From Adiantum capillus-veneris (Eukaryota; Streptophyta; Polypodiopsida; Polypodiales; Pteridaceae), in NCBI GenBank assembly GCA_014529385.2, contig CM043965.1, forward strand, positions 15,190,912 to 15,254,911: a stretch of DNA of 64,000 bases, in the 5' to 3' direction. Under the pieces are notes generated by a model. The model worked only from the letters and a program-made list of their open reading frames with translations, had not been told where the DNA came from and ran no database searches. A program made the position numbers and the translations under genes. The number at the start of each line of letters is the position of its first letter. Position 1 is the stretch's first letter. Shown here one piece after another: positions 54,539 to 63,944 of the stretch.

Positions 54539-55176
54539 TGTCACAAGACGGGCACCACGTGTCAATTGAAAGAACAAACTGAACAGACTTTTAGCACTTC
54601 AATAACAACTGAACTGAGGGAGAGAGACGACACGCGACACGGAGTGGCAGAATTCCCAAACCTTGGCACCCCTTTCGGTATTTCTTTGTATTGCATCAAT
54701 ACAGTACAAGCCGGTACTCCAGTCTCTACACCTTCTCCGGGATGCATGCCAGAGAATGAGCTCTAACCTCATATTTAAAGGCCCTTGGCCTGAAAAGCAA
54801 TTACAGTGAAAAGCCTTCAAAACTCAAAAGCTTTTGGTCCAAAAGCAATGTCAAAAAGTTGCCAGCGTAAATCACGGAATTTCGTACAACTGCTACGTCA
54901 GCAGTCAGCCCAAAGCGCGGAAATCTGTACAGTGCCATGTCGTCATGTCAGTGGAAAATCCGGAGCGTCCGTACAACTGCCACGTTATCAGCTTTTGCGT
55001 GGGTCTTGCTTTATTTTAATTCCTTTATGTCACTGGGGCCCCATTGGACGGGGTCCCCTTAAGTTGGTAGGACTTCTTCTTTTGTTACTTGTTCTTTTTA
55101 GGGTTTAGGCCCCTCGGCCATCATCTGTAAGTTGGCTCCATTCTTCAAGGCTTTGACACGTCAGCGGTTTGTGACA
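54539..55176 (-). repeat. 5' LTR of element F
   Basis: 638 bp with perfect 8-bp inverted ends TGTCACAA/TTGTGACA. The minus strand carries TTTAAATATGAG near 54775, a possible TATA box. Confidence 0.85.
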
Positions 55177-55563
55177 CAAAGAGGAGCTTAGCGGTTTGTG
55201 ACACAAAGAGGAGCTTACGGCTGGTTGCTGCGATTTTTCACCCTCTTGGGGCTCCCTTAGTGCTATTTGTGGTGGCTGATTTGGAGAACCCTCTTCATCT
55301 CAACGTGCTCTAGTCTTTTCACATGCCCTAGTTTTTCTCAACCGTGGAACAGGGTAAAGGGTGAAGGTTCTTATAGACAATCCATGATGAAGAAGTACAT
55401 GAAGAGGTTGCCAATGATGGAGCAACACATCACAAGGAGTGGGGAGATTGGTCATAATTATACTCCAACGTAGGAGATTAACCAATCAGGATTTCTACCC
55501 TACCCACCTTTTCTCCTGAGTGGCAATTGAATGGCGAGGACTATGCCATTTAGAGAGTGACCA
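55177..55563. other. Flank between F and G; no gene recognised
   Basis: 'gcggtttgtgacacaaagaggagctta' is tandemly repeated at 55165 and 55191 (26-bp period), so the tip of the F LTR was duplicated. The rest shows no supported gene. Confidence 0.5.
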
Positions 55564-55675
55564 TGTATTACAAACCGCTGACGTGTTAACCATTGTGACT
55601 AAGGGGGTTAGGACTCCTTGATCCTAACCCTAGGCAACCTGCAGATCCGGGCCGAGGGCCTAAACCCTAGAACAA

Positions 55676-55714
55676 GAAGAAGAAGAAGAAGAAGAAGAAG
55701 AAGAAGAAGAAGAA
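55676..55714 (+). repeat. (GAA)n microsatellite in LTR G
   Basis: Thirteen AAG/GAA units. The F LTR has only GAAGAAG at the same place. Confidence 0.9.
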
Positions 55715-56212
55715 GACTTACCAACTTGTTGAAGCTGGTCGAGGAGCCTAAAACCCAAAGTGGATTAGGAATCAAAATCCTAACCAAACCAACTTGCAGA
55801 ATCTTGGCCAAGGGGCCTAAAATCCTATAATAAAGTAGAACCATTGGACACACTCAAAATTGCGTGAAGAATGATGACGTGGCATATTGTATGGACCATC
55901 TCGGATTTCGCGTTGACAATCGTATGAAAATCCCGCAATTCGTGCTGACAGCTTTTGGGTGTTGACTTTTTGCACTAAATGCTTGTGGAGGCACTCCTTT
56001 TCATGTAGCTGCTTTTGATAGGGGAAGGGTCTTTAAATAAGTCCTGCGGGCTCTCTCTATGGCATTCTATCTGTGGGAGAAACAGAGAAGGGCACAGAGT
56101 TGCTACCTATTGGAGCATTATAAAGAAATACAGAAAGGGGCGCTACAATTTGGGGCCATTGTAGTCTGGGAGTGGAACTCCGCCGCTTTGTGTCTCGTGT
56201 GGACTCTCTCTC

Positions 56213-56325
56213 TCTCTTTGAGTTCAACTCTCCTCGTCGGATATATCTTTAAGGTCTCTTGGGATAGTTTCCTACGATGTTAAAACAATCTTCTTCTTCT
56301 TCTTCTTCTTCTTCTTCTTTCTGTT
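56213..56325 (+). repeat. SINE-like tail inserted in LTR G
   Basis: 'gagttcaactctcctcgtcgg ... ttaaggtctcttgggatag ... cctacgatgttaaaac' is the reverse complement of the sub-repeats in the 41590-43480 array, followed by a (CTT)n tail. The F LTR lacks it, so it looks like an insertion of the same SINE family. Confidence 0.65.
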
Positions 56326-56409
56326 CAATTGTTTGAAGTGCTAAACATCTGTTCCAGTTTGTTCTTTTAGTTGGCATGTGGTGCCGTCCCGTTACAATGG
56401 TATTAGAGC

Positions 56410-56745
56410 TTCGATCGTGTGCTTTTCTGAAAGCATACTCGTCTTCTCAAGAGCAGACCGAGCAAGATGGCGTTTTTGGATTCGAGAGAGTACCTGTAGT
56501 TTCTCCTTGATGAACTCCGCCACATACTCTTGAGGCATCCTCAGTAGAATCTCCCGGTTCTGCAGAGCTTCCAACAATTCTGAATCACATGTTGCCACCT
56601 ATGTTGCCTTAGGTAGTTCCTCCTCCTCCTCCTCCTCCACCAAAAAGCACAAGGGCCTCTAATGTCCTCTACTCCGATTGAGGGAGTTTTCAAAAACATG
56701 GTGCAACCATCCGATGTGGACCTTGTGCAACCGCTTGTAACAGAC
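56410..56745 (+). other. Leader remnant of element G
   Basis: 'gcttttctgaaagcatac' and 'aagagcagaccgagcaagat' match the internal sequence next to the primer site of F. No ORF is supported. Confidence 0.5.
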
Positions 56746-56749
56746 TTGG

Positions 56750-56930
56750 ACACTCCAAGTCGAGAATCTACCACAACACACACGAGAAAACTAAAAGAAC
56801 TGAAAAAAAGTGAGAGAGAGAGAGAGACGACACGGCACGACGAAGTTCTACGCCAGAGAGATTGACCCCAAAGACTAGCTCCCCTTTCGTGTTAGATTTA
56901 CACCACTGTTGCTTCACACAGGTCTAGGGC
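56750..56930 (-). repeat. LTR fragment related to F
   Basis: 'aactgaaaaaaagtgagagagagagagagacgacacggcacgac' matches the F LTR near 54608-54640 in the same orientation. Confidence 0.5.
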
Positions 56931-57279
56931 ACTTCCTTGTACGGCTAGTGTCTCTAGGCTGGCCACCCACAGTGTCACGTGACACATCCAACCCTATGTG
57001 TCCGTGGACAAGCTACAACATGATCAGGGTTCAGTCAGTCTAGATTTAGAAGTGATCTAGCACTTTTGTGAGTCTATTCGTAGACCGTGCATGCCCAGTC
57101 ACTTAGCGTAGATGCATATCCTCTGGTTGCACGCAGCATGATCATCAGTATTCCCATCAGAATCCATCAGGGGAATTTTCCAGTGCATTTAGCCTATTTT
57201 ACCTATTTTTGACATTTTTCACTTATTATTTTTAAGTGACTTTTGTTGGAAAGTAGGTAGGGCAATTTTGCTAATTTTG

Positions 57280-57287
57280 TATATAAG
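57280..57287 (+). promoter_or_regulatory. TATA box, first copy, 5' LTR of H
   Basis: TATATAAG. The second copy produced by the duplication is at 57625-57632, and the 3' LTR has one at 61264-61271. Confidence 0.5.
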
Positions 57288-57624
57288 CAAACTAGAGCTA
57301 ACACTATTTGGCAGAAGAGGCAAACTAGAGCTAGCACTATTTGGCACTATCAGGGTTCAATCAGTCTAGTCAGTCTAGATTTAGAAGTGATCTGACACTT
57401 TTGTGAGTCTATTCGTAGACCGTGCATGCCCAGTCACTTAGCGTAGATGCATATCCTCTGGTTGCACGCAGCATTCTCATCAGTATTCTCATCAGAATCC
57501 ATCAGATTCCATCGGGGGAATTTTCCAGTGCATGTAGCCTATTTTACCTATTTTTGACATTTTTCACTTATTATTTTTAAGTGACTTTTGTTGGAAAGTA
57601 GGTAGGGCAATTTCGCTAATTTTG

Positions 57625-57632
57625 TATATAAG
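57625..57632 (+). promoter_or_regulatory. TATA box, second copy, 5' LTR of H
   Basis: TATATAAG in the duplicated U3 segment, nearest to the ORF. Confidence 0.5.
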
Positions 57633-57704
57633 CAAACTAGAGCTAGCACTATTTGGCAGAAGAGGCAGCAGGAGCTCCACGCTCAACAGGCAACTTCTCA
57701 GCAG

Positions 57705-57739
<35 letters not shown>

Positions 57740-57740
<1 letters not shown>

Positions 57741-58265
57741 GCAGGAGACTTAGCGTTTTCAGCCAAGGCCAGCCTGACGTTTTCTCCATTGCAGATCAGC
57801 CCCAGCGTTTTGCATGGCAGATCAACCCGGCAACAGTTCGACACAGCAAATCAGCCTAGCGTTTTTGCATTTGTAGAATCCCGGCGACAGAAGGACCAAA
57901 ATTCAGCCCTAGCGTTTTGGTTGCAGATCAGCCCAGGCGTTTTGCAGCTTTACCGCGATGGAACAGCAAGGAACATCAGTGTTTTCAGTTTTCAGCAGTT
58001 AGTACCTGCAGATAAAGTCCCGAACCTCGCAGATCTCACCTTCCCGCAGCAGTTCCTCGCCGCACGGTCAGTTTCCGCAAGGTTTACAGTTTCAGCCCGG
58101 AAAACGCAGATTTCAGCATCTGCATTTTCAGCGCGTCGTCGTCGCATCGTCGTCATCGACATCGTCATCAACATAGAGTCAGAATTCAGCAGATAGAAGA
58201 TTAGCAGATTTCAGCCCATAGCGTTTTTGGACAGCAGTTAGAAGATCACAGATTTCAGCCCTAAA
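57740..58265 (+). repeat. Recurring GCGTTTT motif in the transcribed part of LTR H
   Basis: AGCGTTTT or GCGTTTT preceded by 'cagatcagcc' or 'cagcc' occurs about eight times, and again in the 3' LTR (61370-61850). The block is also rich in GTC/ATC trinucleotides (58130-58315). Confidence 0.6.
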
Positions 58266-58697
58266 GTCGTCGTCGTCATCACCGTCGTCGTCATCGTCAT
58301 CGTCATCGGCATAGTCCCAGATGCATCAGTCCATTGCATCTTCATTGTACCACTTTGTGCAATCATAAGTAGACCACTCTCGCCGATGAGAGTGGGACCT
58401 TCGGAGGAGGGTTTTACAACGTCTCTGGTGTCGTATCTCTCTTCTCTCTCTACCTCTCAGTCTCATACACTCGCACGCACAGTGTCCATTCACTTTGTTT
58501 GTGATCATAGCACTTTCCATTAAGAAACGGAAGGCTCTCCCTTCCATAAGAACTAAAAGGAACCTTGAGCTCAATTCGGAGCACTCATCTTGAGCAAAGC
58601 GCAACAATCATTCCATAAGAACTAAAAGGAACCTTGAGCACAGTTCGGAGCACTCATCTTGAGCAAAGCGCAACAATCATTCCGTTGCACCTAACAT

Positions 58698-58709
58698 TGG
58701 TAGCAGAGC
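58698..58709 (+). other. Primer-binding site of element H
   Basis: TGGTAGCAGAGC, one base after the LTR end. It is the tRNA-iMet site with T to G at position 6. Confidence 0.65.
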
Positions 58710-59329
58710 TTTGGCAGTGTTCTGTATCACTCAAGGAAAGAACCACAAGAATCACAATTTTTTTTTTGCTTGTTGCGGTCGCACGAACCCAAGTTCGCTT
58801 GGGCTTGTCGATTCCTAATTGTGTTTTTGAAGAGTGATAAAAATCCCAGGAAAGAAGGGCTTGTCCAGCCTCCCCTTGTGTCTCTTTTCACTCATTGAGA
58901 GCGGACCGTGCACTTAGCGGCTGGCCAATCGATGTGAGGTGGGAAAAAGCAACCTTGATGTGAGCGCAAGGCCGCCAAGGGGTGCGCCCGCGGAAAGGAG
59001 TAGAACTCAGTGAAGAGAAGATCCTTCTCAAACACAGATTGCAAGCGAAAGAACAACTCAAAAACCTCAAGACCCTCAAGAACCTCAAGAACTCAAGACC
59101 CACAAGAACCCAAGTTCCTCGTGAACTTAAGAACCCAAGACCCACAAGAACCCAAGTTCCTCGTGAACTTAAGAACTCAAGACCACAAGAACCCACGACT
59201 TCAGTGGATGGTCATCACTCAAAGCGGAATGGATACTTCGCTTGGAGGTGATGAGCATGAGAGGCGAAGAAGAATTTTCCCCACCAGGAGCCCCTTTCCA
59301 CATCTACGTCAAGGATTGCACTAACTCCT
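58710..59329 (+). other. Leader of element H with short tandem repeats
   Basis: 'cccaagttcctcgtgaactta' repeats at about 59110 and 59152, and a Pro/Arg/Asn-coding 'cctcaagaac' run precedes it. Two short frames (58982-59251, 59010-59324) cross it but look like repeat products. Confidence 0.5.
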
Positions 59330-60916
59330 ATGGAGGCTTTGGAGCAATTGTTTCTGGAACAGAATTTGAAACGCGAAGCAAGAAATGCAGCAAGAATGGC
59401 AGAAATGAAACGTAGACACGCAGAAGACAAAGCAGAAAGAAAGGCTTACGAAGAACGAAGGGCAGCCATAGATCGTGAATACAAAGAAGGAATGACAGCC
59501 ATAGAGCGTCAGTATGACTTGGAAGAAAAAGAAAGTCAAGCCAAATTTGATCGCGAGAACAAAGAAAGACAAGCAGAGAACAAAGCAATACAAGAACAGA
59601 GCGACCGACAAAACAAAGAGTTCTGGCGACTCTATTCTCAAGTTCAGGCACAGATGCAAGAGATTTGGGGAAAGGAGACTCTCTCAGTCTCTTCTCCAAA
59701 GCATGACGCACAGGATTTGCATGATTGTGCGAAGCATGATGATGATTTGATTGACAATGACTTGCATGATGTTTTGAACGACAATGATAAGCACAATGAT
59801 TTGCATGATGATAAGCATGATGATTTGAATGACAAGCATGATGATTTGGATGACAAAGATAAGCATGATGATTTGAATGATATTGCTAAGCATGATGATT
59901 TGGATGCCAATGACAAGCATGATGTTTTGCATGATCAAGATGTGATTTCTCACAAGCATGATGAGTTGCATGAAGATGATGTGATTGTTCACAAGGATGA
60001 TGTGTTAGTGGATGCTTTTTCTAGCGAAGCTAACCTCGTTGCAGATTCGATTAATCACGAAAGATCGATCTTGGCTTTCGAGTGGTCCACAGATCCCCCA
60101 CAAGAAGATTCGATAGATCCCGAAGAACCGATCTTGGCTCTTGAGCCTAGGTCCAAAGAACCCTTACAGGAAGTATTATGTGTTCGCATGATTGATACGT
60201 ACGCATTGTTCGAGTGTTTCATTCGTGATCGTTTCCTGTATTTTAGTCAGCGCCTTTATGTTATCCCTTTTCCTAGGCATGACATATTGTACGTTGAGCA
60301 CGTTTCACTCATGAATGAGCACAGATGTATGTGGATTGTTCATGAAAAGCTGGAAAGTATGTATGTAAGGAAGTCACATTCCATGTCTCTTCCTTGGTAT
60401 GACACAAATTCCGAACGAGCACATGAAAGTATGAGCACCAAGCGTGGGCATTTCCATTGTGTTTTGCCACAGTTGATTGCTCTAGATCAGAAGAGAAAGA
60501 TTCGATCTCATTGTTTGCATATGTGTGGTGAACGGTTTGGCACTCCGTCTATTGGTTCATCTATATTGCATTCACAGTCTTTAGCGAAGACAATATTTTT
60601 TCCACTCACTTTACATGGAATGGGTATGTTCATGGTTTTGTGTTGGAAATGGTTTCAAGAATTTTCAGCCATGGAGATTCTTGAAGAAGAAAGAAGCACG
60701 ACTCTCGACGAAGTTGAAGCATTAAAGGAAGCTCAGAAGACTTTGTGTCGCTTTCGGCGCGGCCCAAAGAAGCAAGCTTTGCAGACCTTTATGAAGTTCA
60801 AGTACCGCACGACCCACACATCAGAGTGGGCCGGCGAAGAGTCCCTTCCAGGATTCCGGATGCTATTGGTGATCTCCCTCGACGCCATACAGTTCGGTAC
60901 CAGTACCTCACTTTGA
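59330..60916 (+). CDS. 528-codon ORF of element H: coiled coil plus KHDDL repeats, unknown function
   Basis: The frame opens at ATG 59330 and is intact. Residues 1-115 are highly charged and predict a long coiled coil (MEALEQLFLEQNLKREARNA ... RENKERQAENKAIQEQ). Residues ~122-235 are an Asp/His/Lys-rich repeat built on KHDDLND and KHDDLDD units (about ten). Residues ~240-290 are acidic with two LAFE/LALE repeats. The remaining ~240 residues contain CVRMIDTYALFECFIRDRF and other aromatic-rich, globular-looking sequence. No zinc knuckle, protease or capsid signature is seen. By position it stands where gag should be and may be a gag-like packaging protein or a captured host gene. The last ~60 codons may be frameshifted. 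Confidence 0.65.
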   Translation: MEALEQLFLEQNLKREARNAARMAEMKRRHAEDKAERKAYEERRAAIDREYKEGMTAIERQYDLEEKESQAKFDRENKERQAENKAIQEQSDRQNKEFWRLYSQVQAQMQEIWGKETLSVSSPKHDAQDLHDCAKHDDDLIDNDLHDVLNDNDKHNDLHDDKHDDLNDKHDDLDDKDKHDDLNDIAKHDDLDANDKHDVLHDQDVISHKHDELHEDDVIVHKDDVLVDAFSSEANLVADSINHERSILAFEWSTDPPQEDSIDPEEPILALEPRSKEPLQEVLCVRMIDTYALFECFIRDRFLYFSQRLYVIPFPRHDILYVEHVSLMNEHRCMWIVHEKLESMYVRKSHSMSLPWYDTNSERAHESMSTKRGHFHCVLPQLIALDQKRKIRSHCLHMCGERFGTPSIGSSILHSQSLAKTIFFPLTLHGMGMFMVLCWKWFQEFSAMEILEEERSTTLDEVEALKEAQKTLCRFRRGPKKQALQTFMKFKYRTTHTSEWAGEESLPGFRMLLVISLDAIQFGTSTSL

Positions 60917-60927
60917 AAAGGAGGGGA
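60915..60927 (+). other. Polypurine tract of element H
   Basis: gaaaaggagggga abuts the TGTGACG start of the 3' LTR, overlapping the stop codon region of the ORF. Confidence 0.7.
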
Positions 60928-62221
60928 TGTGACGTGACACATCCAACCCTATGTGTCCGTGGACAAGCTACAACATGATCAGGGTTCAGTCAGTACAGTC
61001 AATCTAGATTTAGAAGTGATTTGGCACTTTTGTGAGTCTATTCGTAGACCGTGCATGCCCAGTCACTTAGTATAGATGCATATCCTCTGGTTGCACGCAG
61101 CATGATCATCAATATTCCCATCAGAATCCATCAGATTCCATCAGATTCCATCAGGGGAATTTTCGAGTGCATTTAGCCTATTTTACCTATTTTTGACATT
61201 TTTCACTTATTATTTTTTAGTGACTTTTGTTGGAAAGTAGGTAGGGCAATTTTGCTAATTTTGTATATAAGCAAACTAGAGCTAGCACTATTTGGCAGAA
61301 GAGGCAGCAGGAGCTCCACGCTCAACAAGCAACTTCTCAGCAGACCCCCCCCGGGGCAGGAGACTTAGTGTTTTCAGCCAAGGACAGCTTGACGTTTTCT
61401 CCATTGTAGATCAGCCCTAGCGTTTTGCATGGCAGATTAACCCGGCAACAGTTAGACACAGCAGATCAGCCTAGCGTTTTTTGCATTTGCAGAATCCCGG
61501 CGACAGAAGGATCAAAATTCAGCCCTAGCGTTTTTGGTTGCAGATCAGCCCAGGCGTTTTGCAGCTTTACCGCGACGGAACAGCAAGGAACATCAGCGTT
61601 TTCAGTGTTCAGCAGTTAGTACCTGCAGATAAAGTCCCGAACCTCGCAGATCTCACCTTCCCGCAGCAGTTCCTCGCCGCACGGTCAGTTTCCGCAAGGT
61701 TTACAGTTTCAGCCCGGAAAACGCAGATTTCAGCATCTGCGTTTTCAGCGCATCGTCGTCGCATCGTCGTCATCGACATAGAGTCAGAATTCAGCAGATA
61801 GAAGATTAGCAGATTTCAGCCCATAGCGTTTTTGGACAGCAGGTAGAAGATCGCAGATTTCAGCCCTAAAATTGTCGTCGTCATCTACCGTCGTCGTCAT
61901 CGGCATAGTCCCAGATGCATCAGTCCATTGCATCGTCATTGTACCACTTTGTGCAATCATAAGTAGACCACTCTCGCCGACGAGAGTGGGGCCTTCGGAG
62001 GAGGGTTTTACAACGTCTCTGGTGTCGTATCTCTCTTCTCTCTCTACCTCTCAGTCTCATACACTCGCACGCACAGTGTCCATTATTTTTGTTTGTGATC
62101 ATAGCACTTTCCATTAAGAAACGGAAGGCTCTCCCTTCCATAAGAACTAAAAGGAATCTTGAGCACAGTTCGGAGCACTCGTCTTGAGCAAAGCGCAACA
62201 ATCATTCCGCTGCACCTAACA
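60928..62221 (+). repeat. 3' LTR of element H
   Basis: 1294 bp, TG...CA, without the duplications of the 5' copy. It has only a short C-run at 61345. Confidence 0.9.
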
Positions 62222-62470
62222 CATAGCATAGGTCGTACCTTGTCCATCCGCCTAAGTTTGGGGCTGGCCGCCCACTTGAGTTGGGCGCCGACCTTGGGCA
62301 CTCATATATATGGGGCCACACATTTCATTATCATGTGATGTATTGAGGGTCTCTTGCTCTGGTAGTCATGGGGGGCTGGCCGCTGATCCCCCCCTCTTCC
62401 CTACACCAGCATCTCGCGTCTATTGTCTTTGTCCTCTCCTCTCACGCTTCCGTACACGCGCACTCTCACA
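62222..62470 (+). repeat. Partial LTR of element J
   Basis: It contains a TATA-like 'catatatatgg' near 62302 and ends CTCTCACA, directly followed by a perfect tRNA-iMet primer site. Its 5' part is probably left of element H, where 'ggctggccacccac' (56959) resembles 'ggctggccgcccac' (62262). Confidence 0.6.
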
Positions 62471-62482
62471 TGGTATCAGAGC
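62471..62482 (+). other. Primer-binding site of element J (tRNA-iMet)
   Basis: TGGTATCAGAGC with no gap from the LTR end. Confidence 0.8.
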
Positions 62483-63296
62483 TTAGGCTCACCATGGTCT
62501 GGGTGCTTTCCGCATGAGGTTTTCCTACCAAGGGATCAGATCAGCCAGTGATCCAGCTTCTGAGGCCTAGCGCTAGCCTTTCTGCAACTTTCCGTCGTGG
62601 GAAACTCCTTCAAGGGACCTAGCATTTTTCAGCCTTCTAGCGTTTTTGGATCTGGCTGCCGTTTTGCTGCTTCAAGACATGATCAACATCTCCCCTTGTA
62701 GGTGCCTCCCCTCCTTGCAGCAAAAACGCCCCAGATTGGCACCAAATCTGCCTAGCGATTTTAGGCCAAATCTGCATTTTTGGGACAGCTTGCGTTTTTT
62801 AGACCTTGCTGCGTTTTCAGCAGAGGAGGGGAGCACTGGGCCTTGCCCTCTATGGATCTTGCCTACATGCCTTTTACTGGCCTGTATCCTCTCCATTTCC
62901 ACCAAATTTCAGCCAGGTTCACATGTTGTTTTCTCTGTTTGCAGCCCATCAGGGGCAGTGACATTGATTCCCCACCCTCTATAGACCCTCTACACCGCTC
63001 CGGACCATGCCGTGAGCGTACGAGCACGCTGAAAATCGCTGGACAGCAGCGTTTTCATCTCCTCGCAGTTGCGTTTTTGGGTGGACAATAGTCTCTTGGC
63101 TTGTGTTTTTCACAAAGAATGAAGTTACCTCCTACCAGGTTACCATCCGGTGGTGGTCTATGTGGTCTCTCAGTGATTGCTGCAGTACACGGCACTTTCG
63201 ACATCAGCTGATCATCTACGGGCGTACGATCCTTGGGAGATCCATTCATTCCAGCCATCATTTGGCGGGTGCGCACTCCAAAGGGGGTTGTGACTT
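62483..63296 (+). other. Leader of element J
   Basis: No supported frame. It carries the same GCGTTTT-type motifs as the H LTR at about 62640, 62795, 62808, 63050 and 63070. Confidence 0.45.
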
Positions 63297-63944
63297 GTGG
63301 TTTGCTATGGACACTCATTAGAGGAGTTCACACGAGATGTGGCCATGCTCATGGCGTATGGGATCATAACATTCCTAGAGAAGACACCACCATCTTGGGT
63401 GGACGGACACTTACCACTTGACCTCGACACGTCAGATCACTTGCTTACACAGGAGCATCTACATGGACTTAGGGAGAGGATCTTGGATCTCTTCTTGGAC
63501 AAGTTCATTGCTTGGATCTATAGACTGAAGGGGGACTTCAGTGCTTTGGACTCTCTTGGAGAGTTTACCCGCGAGATGCGGGAGATTGGGCACCTTGAGA
63601 CTACATCCGGAGTCACCCGGAGCTTGGCTTGGATGGTAGTGCAATTGCTCTTCTACACTCCTGATCATTTGGATTGCTACCTTCAGAGTTGCTTACACTC
63701 ACCCTCGATAACCTTACAACAGACTTATCGCTCGACCAGGGCAACAGGTCACTCCCAGCTCATTCACATTGAGAGCCACACCGACATGCGGTTTGGTGGC
63801 GTTGTTGGTGCGGATTTTGTTTTGGTTGACACCGAAGGATTGGAGGCAGGAGATACAGGCAAGACGGTGCAGACATCTTGGTCTGGCCACTTCACTTCTC
63901 AGCGCAGACTGTTCAATTTGGCTCTTCTACTTCATACAGGATGA
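63297..63944 (+). CDS. gag-like ORF of element J
   Basis: A 215-codon open frame lies 0.8 kb after the primer site. The segment LRERILDLFLDKFIAWIYRL, then DSLGEFTREMREIGHL, then AWMVVQLLFYTPDHLDCYLQ has the helical layout of copia-type gag (short helix, a turn with a glycine, then L-L-x-x-x-P-D/x-x-x). The zinc knuckle would lie beyond the window. The start codon is uncertain, because the frame upstream is closed only by chance. Identification is by pattern and position, so it is moderate at best. Confidence 0.4.
   Translation: MVCYGHSLEEFTRDVAMLMAYGIITFLEKTPPSWVDGHLPLDLDTSDHLLTQEHLHGLRERILDLFLDKFIAWIYRLKGDFSALDSLGEFTREMREIGHLETTSGVTRSLAWMVVQLLFYTPDHLDCYLQSCLHSPSITLQQTYRSTRATGHSQLIHIESHTDMRFGGVVGADFVLVDTEGLEAGDTGKTVQTSWSGHFTSQRRLFNLALLLHTG

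Larger units (their letters stand above)
52350..55176 (-). mobile_element. Element F: small non-autonomous LTR retrotransposon
   Basis: Minus-strand order is the LTR 55176-54539 (638 bp, TGTCACAA...TTGTGACA), one base, the tRNA-iMet primer site 54537-54526, a 1.58-kb internal region without coding capacity, a purine tract 52946-52933, and the 3' LTR. The size and lack of ORFs fit a small LARD/TRIM-like element. Confidence 0.8.
55564..56396 (+). repeat. LTR G, a diverged plus-strand relative of the F LTR
   Basis: It starts TGTATTACAAACCGCTGACG and ends CCCGTTACA. A primer site with one change (TGGTATTAGAGC) is at 56398-56409. It shares with the F LTR the 'accgctgacgtgt' start, 'gccgaggg.cctaaaccct', TTTAAATA, 'aaagaaatac.gaaaggggcgc' and 'gaagtgctaaa..ctgttc'. 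The next ~80 bp (56410-56490) matches the F leader. Confidence 0.8.
56973..58696 (+). repeat. 5' LTR of element H with two internal tandem duplications
   Basis: It starts TGTCACGTGACACATCC and ends CACCTAACA. It matches 60928-62221 but is 430 bp longer. One duplication of 327 bp (57022-57348 and 57349-57660) repeats U3 with its TATA box. Another of 69 bp (58542-58610 and 58611-58679) lies near the end. A 28-base C-run sits at 57711-57738. Confidence 0.85.
56973..62221 (+). mobile_element. Element H: non-autonomous LTR retrotransposon with one intact ORF
   Basis: The order is LTR, primer-like site, 0.6-kb leader, 528-codon ORF, purine tract, LTR. The flanks are CACAG on the left and CATAG on the right, a 5-bp target duplication with one transition. 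No protease, RT or integrase is encoded, so it would need enzymes from another element. Confidence 0.85.

Noticed and set aside
55608-55853. ORF with poly-Leu (minus) or poly-Arg (plus)
   Set aside because: Product of the GAA microsatellite in LTR G.
57653-57859. Proline-run ORF in the H LTR
   Set aside because: The C-run creates it; the 3' LTR copy has no such frame.
58982-59324. Two overlapping ORFs in the leader of H
   Set aside because: They follow the 'ctcaagaac' repeats and end before the main ATG; no conserved motif.
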